Assembly: GCA_943787465.1 (NCBI GenBank)
Contig: CALSMN010000005.1
Span: 62,001-126,000 of the forward strand
DNA: 64,000 nucleotides
Direction: 5' to 3'
From: an uncultured Bacteroidia bacterium
GTDB taxonomy: Bacteria > Bacteroidota > Bacteroidia > NS11-12g > UBA9320
Translations under genes and position numbers: made by a program
Shown: positions 52,506 through 62,466 of the stretch, in pieces
How positions within the stretch are numbered: the first letter of the stretch is position 1
Layout: each line of letters begins with the position of its first letter
The notes under the pieces: generated by a model
Databases searched by the model: none
What the model was told of the DNA's origin: nothing
Seen by the model: only the letters and a program-made list of their open reading frames with translations

Positions 52506-54370
52506 GTATATCCTTCTTTATTTTTGATTAAGTAATGATTTTCTAGGAGCCATTTAATTGTAGACATTACATCATTTTCTTCAATTATATCAAATTTAGC
52601 CACTAGTGATTGCAAATCTAGATGTTTACCTTGTGTCACAATCAAAATTTTTTTAATCAATGCATTACTAGCGTAATACTGATTCTTATTTTTTGCTTTT
52701 ATCCTACAAATATCGCATTGATTACACGGTGAATCCGTTGATTCTCCAAAATATCGCAACAAGAATATTTCTCTACATTCTTTATTGTTTGAAACATATT
52801 CAATCATAAATTGCTTTCTAATTTTTGTTTGATGTATCAATTCATTATAGTAGGTGGCATCTAATTTAACAGATGTTGGTCTAGATTTGAGATATGTGAT
52901 GGTATCTCCTGATTTTTTGGGAATAAAATCAATAATTCCGTCATTTTTTAATTTTTGAAGTGAAGATAATAAATCATTAACACTGCATTTTTGTCTTTTT
53001 GCTAATACATCTAATTGAATGTGTGTATAATACTCAAATAATCCAGAATAAGATCGAAGGAGTAATTTAATAATCTCATCCAAATATTTATTTTTTACCT
53101 GATACACATATAATGCTTGTTGTTGAACTGTGAATTTTAATCTGTTTTGTTGCGAAATATTTTCATTTTTAAGATATCCTAGTGTTTCAAGCATTTGAAT
53201 TGCATAAACTACATCTTTTACATTAAAATTAAAATTTTTTGAAAACAGTTGCAAATCAAAAGAATAGGTCATTCCTTTTCCAGCTGTATAGGCAATTTGG
53301 TGATGATTGTATAGTGCATTTAAGATACGTTCAATCTCTTGGATTGATAAATACTCTATTGTTTTCAAATCACTCCTATCAGATGACAAGATGATACATT
53401 GAGATGATAATCCGTCTCTCCCAGCTCTTCCAGCTTCTTGATAATATTCTTCAGGGCTTTTAGTATCATCTACATGAACAACTAAACGAACATCTGGTTT
53501 ATCAATGCCCATGCCAAATGCATTTGTACTCACAATCACTCGTGTTCTATTCTTGATCCATCCATCCTGAATTTCTTCTCGTTTTTCCATCGAAAGACCT
53601 GCGTGATAAAAGTTAGAAGAAATACCATGTTGGATCAAAATTTTAGCTGTATCCTCAGCATTTTTTCTAGTATTTACATAAACAATAGCTGAACCTTTAA
53701 TTTTATTGAAAATCAATCTAAGACGATTTATTTTATTGAAATCATTAATTACTAAATAACTTAAATTGGGTCTTTTAAATGAACTTCTAAATACCGTACA
53801 ATTTTTTTTAAATTTTAAATATTGCTTAATATCCTTTTCTACAGTTTGGTTTGCAGTTGCTGTCACAGCGATGAAATTTGCTTCAGGAACTATCTCTCTA
53901 AGTTCACCTATTTTTAAATATTCTGGTCTAAATTGGTGGCCCCATTGAGAAATACAATGTGCTTCATCTACAACAAAGAAACTAACATTTATTTGTGATA
54001 AATAACTTCTAAACTGCTTAGTTGATGAACGCTCTGGACTTAAATAGACCAATTTATATTTATTATTTAGAATATTTTGGTATTCCGTTTCGAGTTCATT
54101 TTGAGACAAACCACTATGAATTGCTATAGATGAAACACCTATTTGAGTAAGTTTGTCTACCTGATCTTTCATTAATGCTATCAAGGGACTAAAAACAAAA
54201 CAAACCCCTTCCTTCACTAGTGCAGGAAGTTGAAAACAAACACTTTTTCCCCCACCTGTAGGTAAAAGTGCTAGTGTATCTCTATGGTTCAATATGGAAA
54301 CAATAATTTCCCGCTGAAGTGGTCTAAACGTATTATATTTCCAATATTTCTTGAGAACCTCTTCGATCAT
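52484..54370 (-). CDS. recQ: ATP-dependent DNA helicase RecQ
   Basis: TLALLPTGGGKSVCFQLPAL, FVVDEAHCISQWGHQFRPEYLKIG, STNAFGMGIDKPDVRLVVHVDDTKSPEEYYQEAGRAGRDG, CNQCDIC zinc motif. Confidence 0.96.
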   Translation of the reverse strand: MIEEVLKKYWKYNTFRPLQREIIVSILNHRDTLALLPTGGGKSVCFQLPALVKEGVCFVFSPLIALMKDQVDKLTQIGVSSIAIHSGLSQNELETEYQNILNNKYKLVYLSPERSSTKQFRSYLSQINVSFFVVDEAHCISQWGHQFRPEYLKIGELREIVPEANFIAVTATANQTVEKDIKQYLKFKKNCTVFRSSFKRPNLSYLVINDFNKINRLRLIFNKIKGSAIVYVNTRKNAEDTAKILIQHGISSNFYHAGLSMEKREEIQDGWIKNRTRVIVSTNAFGMGIDKPDVRLVVHVDDTKSPEEYYQEAGRAGRDGLSSQCIILSSDRSDLKTIEYLSIQEIERILNALYNHHQIAYTAGKGMTYSFDLQLFSKNFNFNVKDVVYAIQMLETLGYLKNENISQQNRLKFTVQQQALYVYQVKNKYLDEIIKLLLRSYSGLFEYYTHIQLDVLAKRQKCSVNDLLSSLQKLKNDGIIDFIPKKSGDTITYLKSRPTSVKLDATYYNELIHQTKIRKQFMIEYVSNNKECREIFLLRYFGESTDSPCNQCDICRIKAKNKNQYYASNALIKKILIVTQGKHLDLQSLVAKFDIIEENDVMSTIKWLLENHYLIKNKEGYTWKKNQE

Positions 54371-54371
54371 A

Positions 54372-56447
54372 CTAAAGGATGGATTGATAGGATGAAATCA
54401 ATAGGGCTCCTAGATTTTTGTGTGGTGGTATATAATCTTGAAACCTTTCATAAGCAGTTGATCCTTTTAAAAAAGAACTATTCAAATCATTCCATAATTT
54501 TTCCCAGTTCAAATTTTCTTTCCTTCTTATGATTTCGTTCATAGAAAAACATAACTGATCATTAACCAACATCGTTCCAATTTGTTTGCTACTAATAATA
54601 TGAGCTTTTGGAGTATACTTTAAGACTTCTGATATAATATTATATCCTCCACAAGATCCAAGAAATACAATTTCAGCATTGGGAGTCAAACTTTTGATAG
54701 CTGCATCCACAAAATAAGAATGTCCCCGATGTACAACAATATCTGGCCAACGATTGGATTCAATAAATAACTGTTTTATGGCATCTTGACCGGCATATTC
54801 TGAATCAGGCTTATTGGCATAAATTTCAATTTTAGAACCTTTAACACTTCGTATAACTATATAGGTCCCGAAATCTTCTAAACGCCAATTTGGAGTAGTG
54901 AAAGTTCTCAAAAAATGATTAAACGAAGATCTTCCATCCTCATCATCAAAGAAAAAATGTTGCTGTACATTTTTTCCATCTTTAAAGATTCTATCTAAAG
55001 TTAGAATTTCAAAAGCTTGTTTCTTTGATTGGATAAAATTTTCAGATTCTTTATCATGATCAATATTACAAATACTTAAAATAGAACTGTATAATTTTCT
55101 GGCTTCAATATCTGAGTACATGAGACCGTTAAAATAGGTCAAAATAGCATCTTGAAACAAAAGTTTTGTAGAAATGGATTTGATGCTACCATAAGTATCA
55201 ACGATGGTAACTGCACTGCTAAGGTTATCATTAATGACTTCAATCTGTTGAACCAAATTTTTAAATAATTTTTGTTTTTCATACTCTCCCATTTTTGATA
55301 AAAAATCATCTAAAGTATTATAACCAGCACACATTTTAATAAAGGTTCGGAATCTGTTAAATTTCAAATCAAATAGAAATTCATAGGTGCTATTATTTTG
55401 AATTTTTGGAACTAAATGATGATACATTCCTAAAAAAGTAGAAGTATATATCTCATCTTCACTATAAACCATGAGCGTATAAATTTCATTAGCTTTCATT
55501 TCATTAAGAATACTAAAACGAATCTCATCTGATTCTTCATGAAGATCATTAATCATATTTACCTTTTTTAAGCATTGATATTTTAGTGCTTCGTCAGAGG
55601 AATGTTGAGCATAGATTACTCCATTTGATTGCATTTGAATGAGATAATTAAACAAGGATTGATCTGATTTGGCAATCTGGTGGGCCTTACTTATGCTAAT
55701 TTTATGATTTACAATGTCATTTAAAAGTATATAGGCTCTGGATATTGGGCCTACTTCCTCATAAATATCGTATACCACTTGAGTAATATTATTCTTACTA
55801 GCTTTAATAGACTGATGAATTGTATTCCAACTATGTAAGTAGGTTTTAATCTTCATTGGTGCTGTTTGCGCAACCTCGTCAAGAACCTCTGTAGAAAATG
55901 AAGCACTTTTAAACTCTTTGAAATGATCCAAAACGGCAGAGGGTTCAATATGGGCAGCAATTTTTAAAAAACTTCCCGCGATATTTTTATTTATATAGAA
56001 TGGAATACATTGAAGAGCTGGAAGAATGTTTGATTGTAAAATGGTTTGAATTCGCTTTGAATCATTAACACTTTGGATTTTTAATATGAGATCTATGGTT
56101 GGGCTGAACTGGGTATAAAAATGGACATTCTTGCTATTGACTTTTTGTAGGATGTCAAGTATATTTTGTGATTGTTTTATTTTTTGATCAATGATTAAAG
56201 AACGATCTCCAATGATACGGTCAACTATTTGTTGAGTATGAGTTAAATAGATAAGTGTACCTTGGTAAGATTGTATATCACTTTTGAGAGTCACACGTTG
56301 ATCATTAACATGATCTATTAAATCTATTCTTATTTGTTCGTTTTTAATAGATTCAAGTATTGCATCTAACTGACTATTAGCTTTTAATTTTATAGTTGTA
56401 AATAAAATTATAGCTAAATATATAACCGTAAGTAGTGACTTATTCAT
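54372..56447 (-). CDS. Exported protein of unknown function with putative clan-CD (caspase/gingipain/CHAT-like) C-terminal domain
   Basis: Signal-peptide-like MNKSLLTVIYLAIILFTTIKLKANS; C-terminal DIVVHRGHSYFVDAAIKSLTPNAEIVFLGSCGGYNIISEVLKYTPKAHIISSKQIGTMLVND. Confidence 0.7.
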   Translation of the reverse strand: MNKSLLTVIYLAIILFTTIKLKANSQLDAILESIKNEQIRIDLIDHVNDQRVTLKSDIQSYQGTLIYLTHTQQIVDRIIGDRSLIIDQKIKQSQNILDILQKVNSKNVHFYTQFSPTIDLILKIQSVNDSKRIQTILQSNILPALQCIPFYINKNIAGSFLKIAAHIEPSAVLDHFKEFKSASFSTEVLDEVAQTAPMKIKTYLHSWNTIHQSIKASKNNITQVVYDIYEEVGPISRAYILLNDIVNHKISISKAHQIAKSDQSLFNYLIQMQSNGVIYAQHSSDEALKYQCLKKVNMINDLHEESDEIRFSILNEMKANEIYTLMVYSEDEIYTSTFLGMYHHLVPKIQNNSTYEFLFDLKFNRFRTFIKMCAGYNTLDDFLSKMGEYEKQKLFKNLVQQIEVINDNLSSAVTIVDTYGSIKSISTKLLFQDAILTYFNGLMYSDIEARKLYSSILSICNIDHDKESENFIQSKKQAFEILTLDRIFKDGKNVQQHFFFDDEDGRSSFNHFLRTFTTPNWRLEDFGTYIVIRSVKGSKIEIYANKPDSEYAGQDAIKQLFIESNRWPDIVVHRGHSYFVDAAIKSLTPNAEIVFLGSCGGYNIISEVLKYTPKAHIISSKQIGTMLVNDQLCFSMNEIIRRKENLNWEKLWNDLNSSFLKGSTAYERFQDYIPPHKNLGALLISSYQSIL

Positions 56448-56967
56448 TCAATTTATTAAATATTTCCCATAAAGCTATCCCCGCTGAAACCGAGACATTA
56501 AAAGAGTGTTTTGTTCCAAATTGAGGTATTTCGACAACTTGATCGCAATAGCCTAAAATGTTTTCATCTACACCATCCACCTCATTACCAACGATTAATA
56601 CTATTGTTTTATTTTTAGGAATATGAGCCTCCCTAAGAGGCACACTATCTTTAACTTGTTCAAGTGCAATGATATGACAACCAACTAACGTTTCTATAGC
56701 TGCATGAGTGGTCTGATAATACATCCAGTCTACCGTAGTTTCAGCTCCTAAGGCTGTTTTTCTAATATCCCTGTGGGGTGGTGTTGCTGTAATTCCACAC
56801 AATAGTATTTTTTCTATCCTAAATCCGTCACATGTTCTAAAAATTGCCCCTACATTGTGCATGGAACGTATATTATCAAAAACAAGGATAATTGGTGTTT
56901 TTGAAACTTTCCTATATTTTTCAACAGTTAGTCGATTCAAATCTTGGTTTTTTACCTTGCGAGTCAA
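56440..56967 (-). CDS. TrmH/SpoU-family RNA methyltransferase
   Basis: ILVFDNIRSMHNVGAIFRTCDGFRIEKILLCG; IVLIVGNEVDGVDENIL; VEIPQFGTKHSFNVSVSAGIALWEIF. Confidence 0.93.
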   Translation of the reverse strand: MTRKVKNQDLNRLTVEKYRKVSKTPIILVFDNIRSMHNVGAIFRTCDGFRIEKILLCGITATPPHRDIRKTALGAETTVDWMYYQTTHAAIETLVGCHIIALEQVKDSVPLREAHIPKNKTIVLIVGNEVDGVDENILGYCDQVVEIPQFGTKHSFNVSVSAGIALWEIFNKLNE

Positions 56968-56984
56968 AATATTACTTTATAGAA

Positions 56985-59591
56985 TTGGGTACGAAGATAA
57001 AACAGCAAAAAGAAACTCCACTAATGAAGCAATTTAGAGAGATAAAAGCTTCATATCCAGGTACTTTATTACTTTTTAGGGTGGGTGATTTTTATGAACT
57101 TTTTGGAGATGACGCTGTAATTGCCTCAAAAATTTTAGACATTGTTTTAACCTACAGAAAAAATGGAGCTGCAGGGAATGTAGAATTAGCTGGTTTTCCT
57201 TACCACTCACTTGACACATACTTACCTAAATTGATTCGGGCTGGTCAACGCGTTGCTATTTGTGAACAACTGGAAGATCCTAAATCAGTAAAGGGTATTG
57301 TCAAAAGAGGGGTTACAGAACTGATAACTCCTGGTGTTTCTACAAATGATAAAACTTTAGATAGTAAAAGTAACAATTATTTAGCCGCAGTCTTTCAATC
57401 AAAAAACAAATACGGTGTCGCTTTTTCAGATTTAAGTACTGGAGAATTCATGGTTGCTCAAGGCAGCATCTCATACATTCAAAAATTAATATTATCCATT
57501 CAACCTTCAGAAATTGTTATCAGCAAAGATTATAAGAAAATTTTTGTATCCACATTTGGTGAGGACCTCTACCACTACCCCATTGATTCTTGGTTTTTTG
57601 AATATGATTTTGCGAAAGATCAATTATTAAATCATTTTAAGGTTACTACTTTAAAAGGATTTGGTATCGATCAATTGGAGGAAGCCATTGTGGCTGGTGG
57701 AGCAATTCTTCATTACCTTAATCAAAGTCATCACATTAATCTTGATCACATTAATACCATCAAACGAATTGATGAACACGAATTTTTATGGATCGATTCA
57801 TTTACACTTCGAAACTTAGAACTTATACAGAGTAATCACCCCAATGGTAAATCACTATTGGATATAATAGATCATACTATCACTCCAATGGGGAGTAGGC
57901 TATTAAAGAAATGGCTTCTTTTCCCCCTTTTAGATATTCAACAGATAAAAGATCGTCAATCCACAGTAGAATATATTCTCAATAGTCAATCATTCGATCA
58001 TTCTTTAAGTAAAGAGATTGCTCAAATTGGTGACCTAGAACGAATTATTAGTAAAGTAGCACTAAAACGAATCAATCCACGCGAATTAATTCAATTATCA
58101 ATAGCGCTTAAATCCATTAATCGGATTCAAAAACTTTGTACTGATTCAAAAGATGACTCCATTAGTCAATATGCACAAAATCTCATTAATAGTGATGAAA
58201 TTATTGGTTTAATTGACTCACACATCTCTGAAGATGCTCCTGTAGTTGTAAGTAAAGGAGGTATTTTTAAACTGGGTGTTAATGATGAACTTGATGAATA
58301 CATATCAATTTCTAAAAACAGTAAAGATCACCTTATTGGTATCAAAAATAGAGAATCTGAACGTACACAAATTTCGAGCTTAAAATTAGCCTATAATAAT
58401 GTGTATGGATACTACCTAGAAGTCACACATACTCATAAAGATAAAGTTCCTGAAGATTGGATACGAAAGCAAACATTAGTAAATGCAGAACGCTATGTTA
58501 CACCTGAACTTAAAGTCTTAGAAGAAAAAATTCTACTTGCCGAAAGTAAAATTTCTGAAATTGAATCCGGCCTATATTCTAGTTTTATTGATAATTTAAT
58601 CGTTTATGTGACACAAATTCAAAAAAATGCATCATATATAGCTGAGCTTGATTGTTTAAAAAGTTTTGCTCAAGTTGCTAAACAAGCCAACTATGTGAAA
58701 CCTAAATTATCATCTGATTTTCATATTGCAATTAAAGATGGAAGACACCCTGTTATAGAGCAACAACTTGATACAGGAGAAACCTATATTCCCAATGATT
58801 TATATTTAAATGATGACGAGCAACAAATTATAATACTGACAGGTCCGAACATGAGTGGTAAATCTGCTTTATTAAGGCAAACAGCATTAATAGTCATTCT
58901 CGCTCAGGTTGGATCTTATGTTCCAGCAAAACATGCAGAAATTGGAATTATTGATAAAGTGTATACTCGTGTTGGTGCTTCCGATAATATTTCTCAAGGA
59001 GAATCTACATTTATGGTAGAAATGGTAGAAACTGCATCCATTTTAAATAACCTATCTAAGCGTAGTTTAGTGATATTAGATGAAATTGGAAGAGGAACTA
59101 GTACTTATGATGGTGTAAGTTTGGCATGGAGTATAGCAGAATTTTTAAATAAGAGTAGAGAGAAACCCAAGACATTATTTGCTACTCACTATCATGAATT
59201 AAATCAGTTAGAAGAGTCTAATCATGGAATTATCAATTATCATATTAGCACAGAAGAAAAGAAAAATAGAGTTATTTTTTTACGGAAAATGAAAAAAGGT
59301 GGAAGTGAACACAGTTTTGGTATACATGTAGCAAGTATGGCAGGAATTCCAAAACCAGTCATCAAACGAGCCGATGCTATTTTAAAACATTTAGAAAATG
59401 ATCGATCAAAAATCAATGCTACAACATCAATTAAAAAAGTTACAGATCAAATACAGATGAATTTATTCCAAGTTAATGATCCAAAAATGACTGAAGTTTT
59501 AAGTTTTTTAAATAATTTGGACGTTAACAATCTGACTCCAATAGAATCATTAATGAAATTAAATGAAATCAAACAAATTCTTGAAGACTAA
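56985..59591 (+). CDS. mutS: DNA mismatch repair protein MutS (likely TTG start at 56985; ORF track begins at 56892)
   Basis: KQQKETPLMKQFREIKASYPGTLLLFRVGDFYELFGDDA; ILTGPNMSGKSALLRQTALIVILAQVGSYVPA; LVILDEIGRGTSTYDGVSLAWSIAEFL; LFATHYHEL. Confidence 0.96.
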   Translation: MGTKIKQQKETPLMKQFREIKASYPGTLLLFRVGDFYELFGDDAVIASKILDIVLTYRKNGAAGNVELAGFPYHSLDTYLPKLIRAGQRVAICEQLEDPKSVKGIVKRGVTELITPGVSTNDKTLDSKSNNYLAAVFQSKNKYGVAFSDLSTGEFMVAQGSISYIQKLILSIQPSEIVISKDYKKIFVSTFGEDLYHYPIDSWFFEYDFAKDQLLNHFKVTTLKGFGIDQLEEAIVAGGAILHYLNQSHHINLDHINTIKRIDEHEFLWIDSFTLRNLELIQSNHPNGKSLLDIIDHTITPMGSRLLKKWLLFPLLDIQQIKDRQSTVEYILNSQSFDHSLSKEIAQIGDLERIISKVALKRINPRELIQLSIALKSINRIQKLCTDSKDDSISQYAQNLINSDEIIGLIDSHISEDAPVVVSKGGIFKLGVNDELDEYISISKNSKDHLIGIKNRESERTQISSLKLAYNNVYGYYLEVTHTHKDKVPEDWIRKQTLVNAERYVTPELKVLEEKILLAESKISEIESGLYSSFIDNLIVYVTQIQKNASYIAELDCLKSFAQVAKQANYVKPKLSSDFHIAIKDGRHPVIEQQLDTGETYIPNDLYLNDDEQQIIILTGPNMSGKSALLRQTALIVILAQVGSYVPAKHAEIGIIDKVYTRVGASDNISQGESTFMVEMVETASILNNLSKRSLVILDEIGRGTSTYDGVSLAWSIAEFLNKSREKPKTLFATHYHELNQLEESNHGIINYHISTEEKKNRVIFLRKMKKGGSEHSFGIHVASMAGIPKPVIKRADAILKHLENDRSKINATTSIKKVTDQIQMNLFQVNDPKMTEVLSFLNNLDVNNLTPIESLMKLNEIKQILED

Positions 59592-61071
59592 ATTTTTATT
59601 ATTTTTATTTTTTGCGCAATTCAAAATTTTTGCGCAAGTAAGTTGGATTTATTTTACTGATAAATGTAATACTGACATCCCTTTTTTTGATGCATCGGTA
59701 TGTGATGAATATATCAATGCACTTGAAGAAGACAATATCCCAATTATAGGTAAAAGTAGGTGGCTAAATGCTGTTTGTGTAAACAATCAATATGTCGATC
59801 AATTAAATTCATATTCATTTATAAGTCACATCGAATCGTCTAACCGCTATTTCGTTCAACCTCAAAGGATATTAGAAGAGTATGCTTATGGATACAGTGA
59901 TTTACAGTTAGATATGTTGGGATTAAAATCCTATCACCAATTGGGATATACTGGCAAAGAAGTAACCTTAGCATTATTTGATGGAGGGTTTTGGAAAGTC
60001 GATAGTTTGCCCATTTTTGATTCGTTATGGGCAAATAATCAAATTAAAGCTACTAAAGATTTTGTAACTAATGACTCTATGACTTTCAATGAAAGTACAC
60101 ATGGTATGCAAGTTTTAGCACTCGCTGGAATAAACTATCCAGATAGCATGATTGGTGCAGCTCCTGGTGCGTCCTTCATGCTCGCTCGGACAGAAAATGT
60201 ATACAGCGAAACACACTTAGAAGAACTGAATTGGATCAACGCATTGGAATGGGCAGATTCTATTGGAGTCGATATCATTCACTCGAGCTTAGGTTATTCA
60301 TTATTTGATTCTTTACAAGGCGATTATTCCTATGCCGATATGGATGGGCAAAGTACTATCATTTCTATTGCCGCTCAGAAAGCTACAGAGCGGGGGATTT
60401 TTGTTACAAATAGTGCAGGTAATTCTGGAAATAAACCATGGTATTACATCACCGCTCCGTGTGATGCAGAAGATGTTTTGTGTGTTGGTGCTGTTGATAG
60501 TAACCGTTCGATAACTGCTTTTTCAAGTAGAGGTCCTTCTTCAGATGGAAGAATAAAACCAGAAGTATGTGCGATGGGAAGCAAAAATACGGTCCCTGAT
60601 AAAAATGGATTACTGATGAAAGGAAGTGGCACCTCTTTTTCTGGTCCATTGATAGCCGGATTGATTGCTTGTATTAAATCCGCTCATCCATCTAGAACAA
60701 ATCAGGAAATATATGCAGCTGTTATTCAAAGTTGTGATCGATATAACCAACCCGATAATGCCTATGGCTATGGAATTCCAAACGCAATGAAAGCAGATAG
60801 TATTTTAACCCATACTCCTAACCTATCCGCAAATCAAAAATCACTGCCCGAGTTGGAAATATATCCCAACCCTGCTCAGGATATGCTTAAAGTAAGAACA
60901 CAACCGGGGACCCTCTACCAATTAATCGATTACACTGGACAAGTCGTAATTTCGGGAGAATTTGTAAATTGGATCAATTTTCTAGATCTGAATTCTTTTT
61001 CTACAGGAGTATTTTATTTGACTACCTTTAAAGATAATTATTCAATAGTTAGGCAAATTATCATTAACTAA
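59563..61071 (+). CDS. Subtilisin-like S8 serine peptidase with T9SS type A sorting domain
   Basis: VTLALFDGGFWK (Asp), STHGMQVLALAG (His), GSGTSFSGPLIAGLIACI (Ser); LEIYPNPAQDMLKVRTQPGTLYQLIDYTGQVV...STGVFYLTTF. Confidence 0.9.
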   Translation: MKSNKFLKTKFLLFLFFAQFKIFAQVSWIYFTDKCNTDIPFFDASVCDEYINALEEDNIPIIGKSRWLNAVCVNNQYVDQLNSYSFISHIESSNRYFVQPQRILEEYAYGYSDLQLDMLGLKSYHQLGYTGKEVTLALFDGGFWKVDSLPIFDSLWANNQIKATKDFVTNDSMTFNESTHGMQVLALAGINYPDSMIGAAPGASFMLARTENVYSETHLEELNWINALEWADSIGVDIIHSSLGYSLFDSLQGDYSYADMDGQSTIISIAAQKATERGIFVTNSAGNSGNKPWYYITAPCDAEDVLCVGAVDSNRSITAFSSRGPSSDGRIKPEVCAMGSKNTVPDKNGLLMKGSGTSFSGPLIAGLIACIKSAHPSRTNQEIYAAVIQSCDRYNQPDNAYGYGIPNAMKADSILTHTPNLSANQKSLPELEIYPNPAQDMLKVRTQPGTLYQLIDYTGQVVISGEFVNWINFLDLNSFSTGVFYLTTFKDNYSIVRQIIIN

Positions 61072-61075
61072 TATT

Positions 61076-61756
61076 TTACTTGATTCCCCATTTAGTATAA
61101 ACACTTGATTGTAGGGTGATCTTCTTGAAATCTAACTCAACCATAGGCTTTGTTTCATATGCCATTGAGTAGGATTGATTACTTCTGAATTGAACACCAT
61201 TCGTATTGAAATTATTTTCTCTTACAATCAATGCGCCACCTAGTTCTTCTCCAATAGCTTCCAATAAGTATTGAGCTTTATTTTTTGCAGTTTTGATGGC
61301 GTTTATTTTTACTATCTTTTTATACTCTTCCAATTTTGTGTGGTCAACCCGAACAATGGATGCATTTTTAATATTCAATTTGTCCAATTGTTCAAACACT
61401 TTTTTAGCCTGTGTAGCATCTGAAACCTCAAGTTCAAATCTTTTGCTACTTACTACTTCTTTTCCTACTAAACCAACTTTTCCATAGTAGGCATTCGCAT
61501 CTGTAACTACTAGTTTTTTGGGACTAATTTGAATTGCCTCTATGGCTTTTATCAAATCTCGTTCTTGTTCAGTGATTGTTTTTTTATCTCGGTCTATATT
61601 TTCTTTTAAATGAATACCTATAAATATTTGGTCGGGAATTACTTGAAGTTCTGCTGTACCATTGATTTCAATAAAAGGTTTTTCTACTGAATCTTGAGCG
61701 TAGATTAAATTACTAGAACATAAAGCCAAGAGAATTATAAAAACTATTTTTTTCAT
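61076..61756 (-). CDS. SIMPL (DUF541) domain periplasmic protein
   Basis: PFIEINGTAELQVIPDQIFIGIHLKENI; AIKTAKNKAQYLLEAIGEELGGALIV. Confidence 0.87.
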   Translation of the reverse strand: MKKIVFIILLALCSSNLIYAQDSVEKPFIEINGTAELQVIPDQIFIGIHLKENIDRDKKTITEQERDLIKAIEAIQISPKKLVVTDANAYYGKVGLVGKEVVSSKRFELEVSDATQAKKVFEQLDKLNIKNASIVRVDHTKLEEYKKIVKINAIKTAKNKAQYLLEAIGEELGGALIVRENNFNTNGVQFRSNQSYSMAYETKPMVELDFKKITLQSSVYTKWGIK

Positions 61757-61818
61757 AAGATTATATATTTAAAAGTTAAACGTATAAATATGTAAAATCA
61801 TATTAATTTGTAATTAAA

Positions 61819-62466
61819 ATGAAGAACTATTTTGCAGAATTATGGGGTACTTGTATTCTAGTTTTCTTAGGTGTATGGAGTATTGAATATAGTAACCTCT
61901 ATTATTCGGATAACTTTCAAGCTTCATTATGGTTAATTACAATTGTATTTGGTATGGCCGTTACGGTCGCTATTTTATTATTTGGAAAAATTTCTGGCGC
62001 TCATATTAATCCTGCTGTATCATTAGCATTTTATCTGAATAAAGAGCTTTCTCTTCTAGATTTAATTATGTATGTAATTTCTCAGTTGCTTGGAGCAATT
62101 TTAGGTGCTTATCTGATCAATATCATTTTGCCAAGCAAATTAGTGGGAACAACCCTACCCTCCGTTAATATATCCATTGGTTTTACATGCGAATTTGTAT
62201 TAAGTTACATCCTTATGCTAGTAATATTTTGGATAGCTGATTCTAAAAATAAATATCATAAATATGCGGCCTTTGTCATTGGTTTTCAAGTTGCTTTGCA
62301 CACCTATATTGTGGGATTGTTCACCGCTGTAAGTATGAACCCTGCCCGAAGTCTTGGTCCAGCATTGATTTCAGGCCATTGGGAATACTATTGGTTATAT
62401 TTGCTTGCACCCACACTAGGAATGATACTATCCTTTATTACATGGAAAAAACAAAAATATTTATGA
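61819..62466 (+). CDS. Aquaporin / MIP-family channel
   Basis: YFAELWGTCILVFLGVWSIEY; ISGAHINPAVSLAFYL (NPA1); AVSMNPARSLGPALISGHWEYYWLYLLAPTLG (NPA2). Confidence 0.93.
   Translation: MKNYFAELWGTCILVFLGVWSIEYSNLYYSDNFQASLWLITIVFGMAVTVAILLFGKISGAHINPAVSLAFYLNKELSLLDLIMYVISQLLGAILGAYLINIILPSKLVGTTLPSVNISIGFTCEFVLSYILMLVIFWIADSKNKYHKYAAFVIGFQVALHTYIVGLFTAVSMNPARSLGPALISGHWEYYWLYLLAPTLGMILSFITWKKQKYL

Noticed and set aside
56892-57014. N-terminal extension of mutS in the ORF track (MVFLKLSYIFQQLVDSNLGF...)
   Set aside because: Overlaps the divergent methyltransferase start and is not MutS-like; TTG at 56985 just before GTKIKQQKETPLM is the more plausible start.
52484-59591. recQ - exported caspase-like - methyltransferase - mutS as a DNA-defence island
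   Set aside because: The caspase-like protein has a signal peptide and the others are core housekeeping genes; no nuclease/sensor partner typical of defence systems. I treat the neighbourhood as coincidental.
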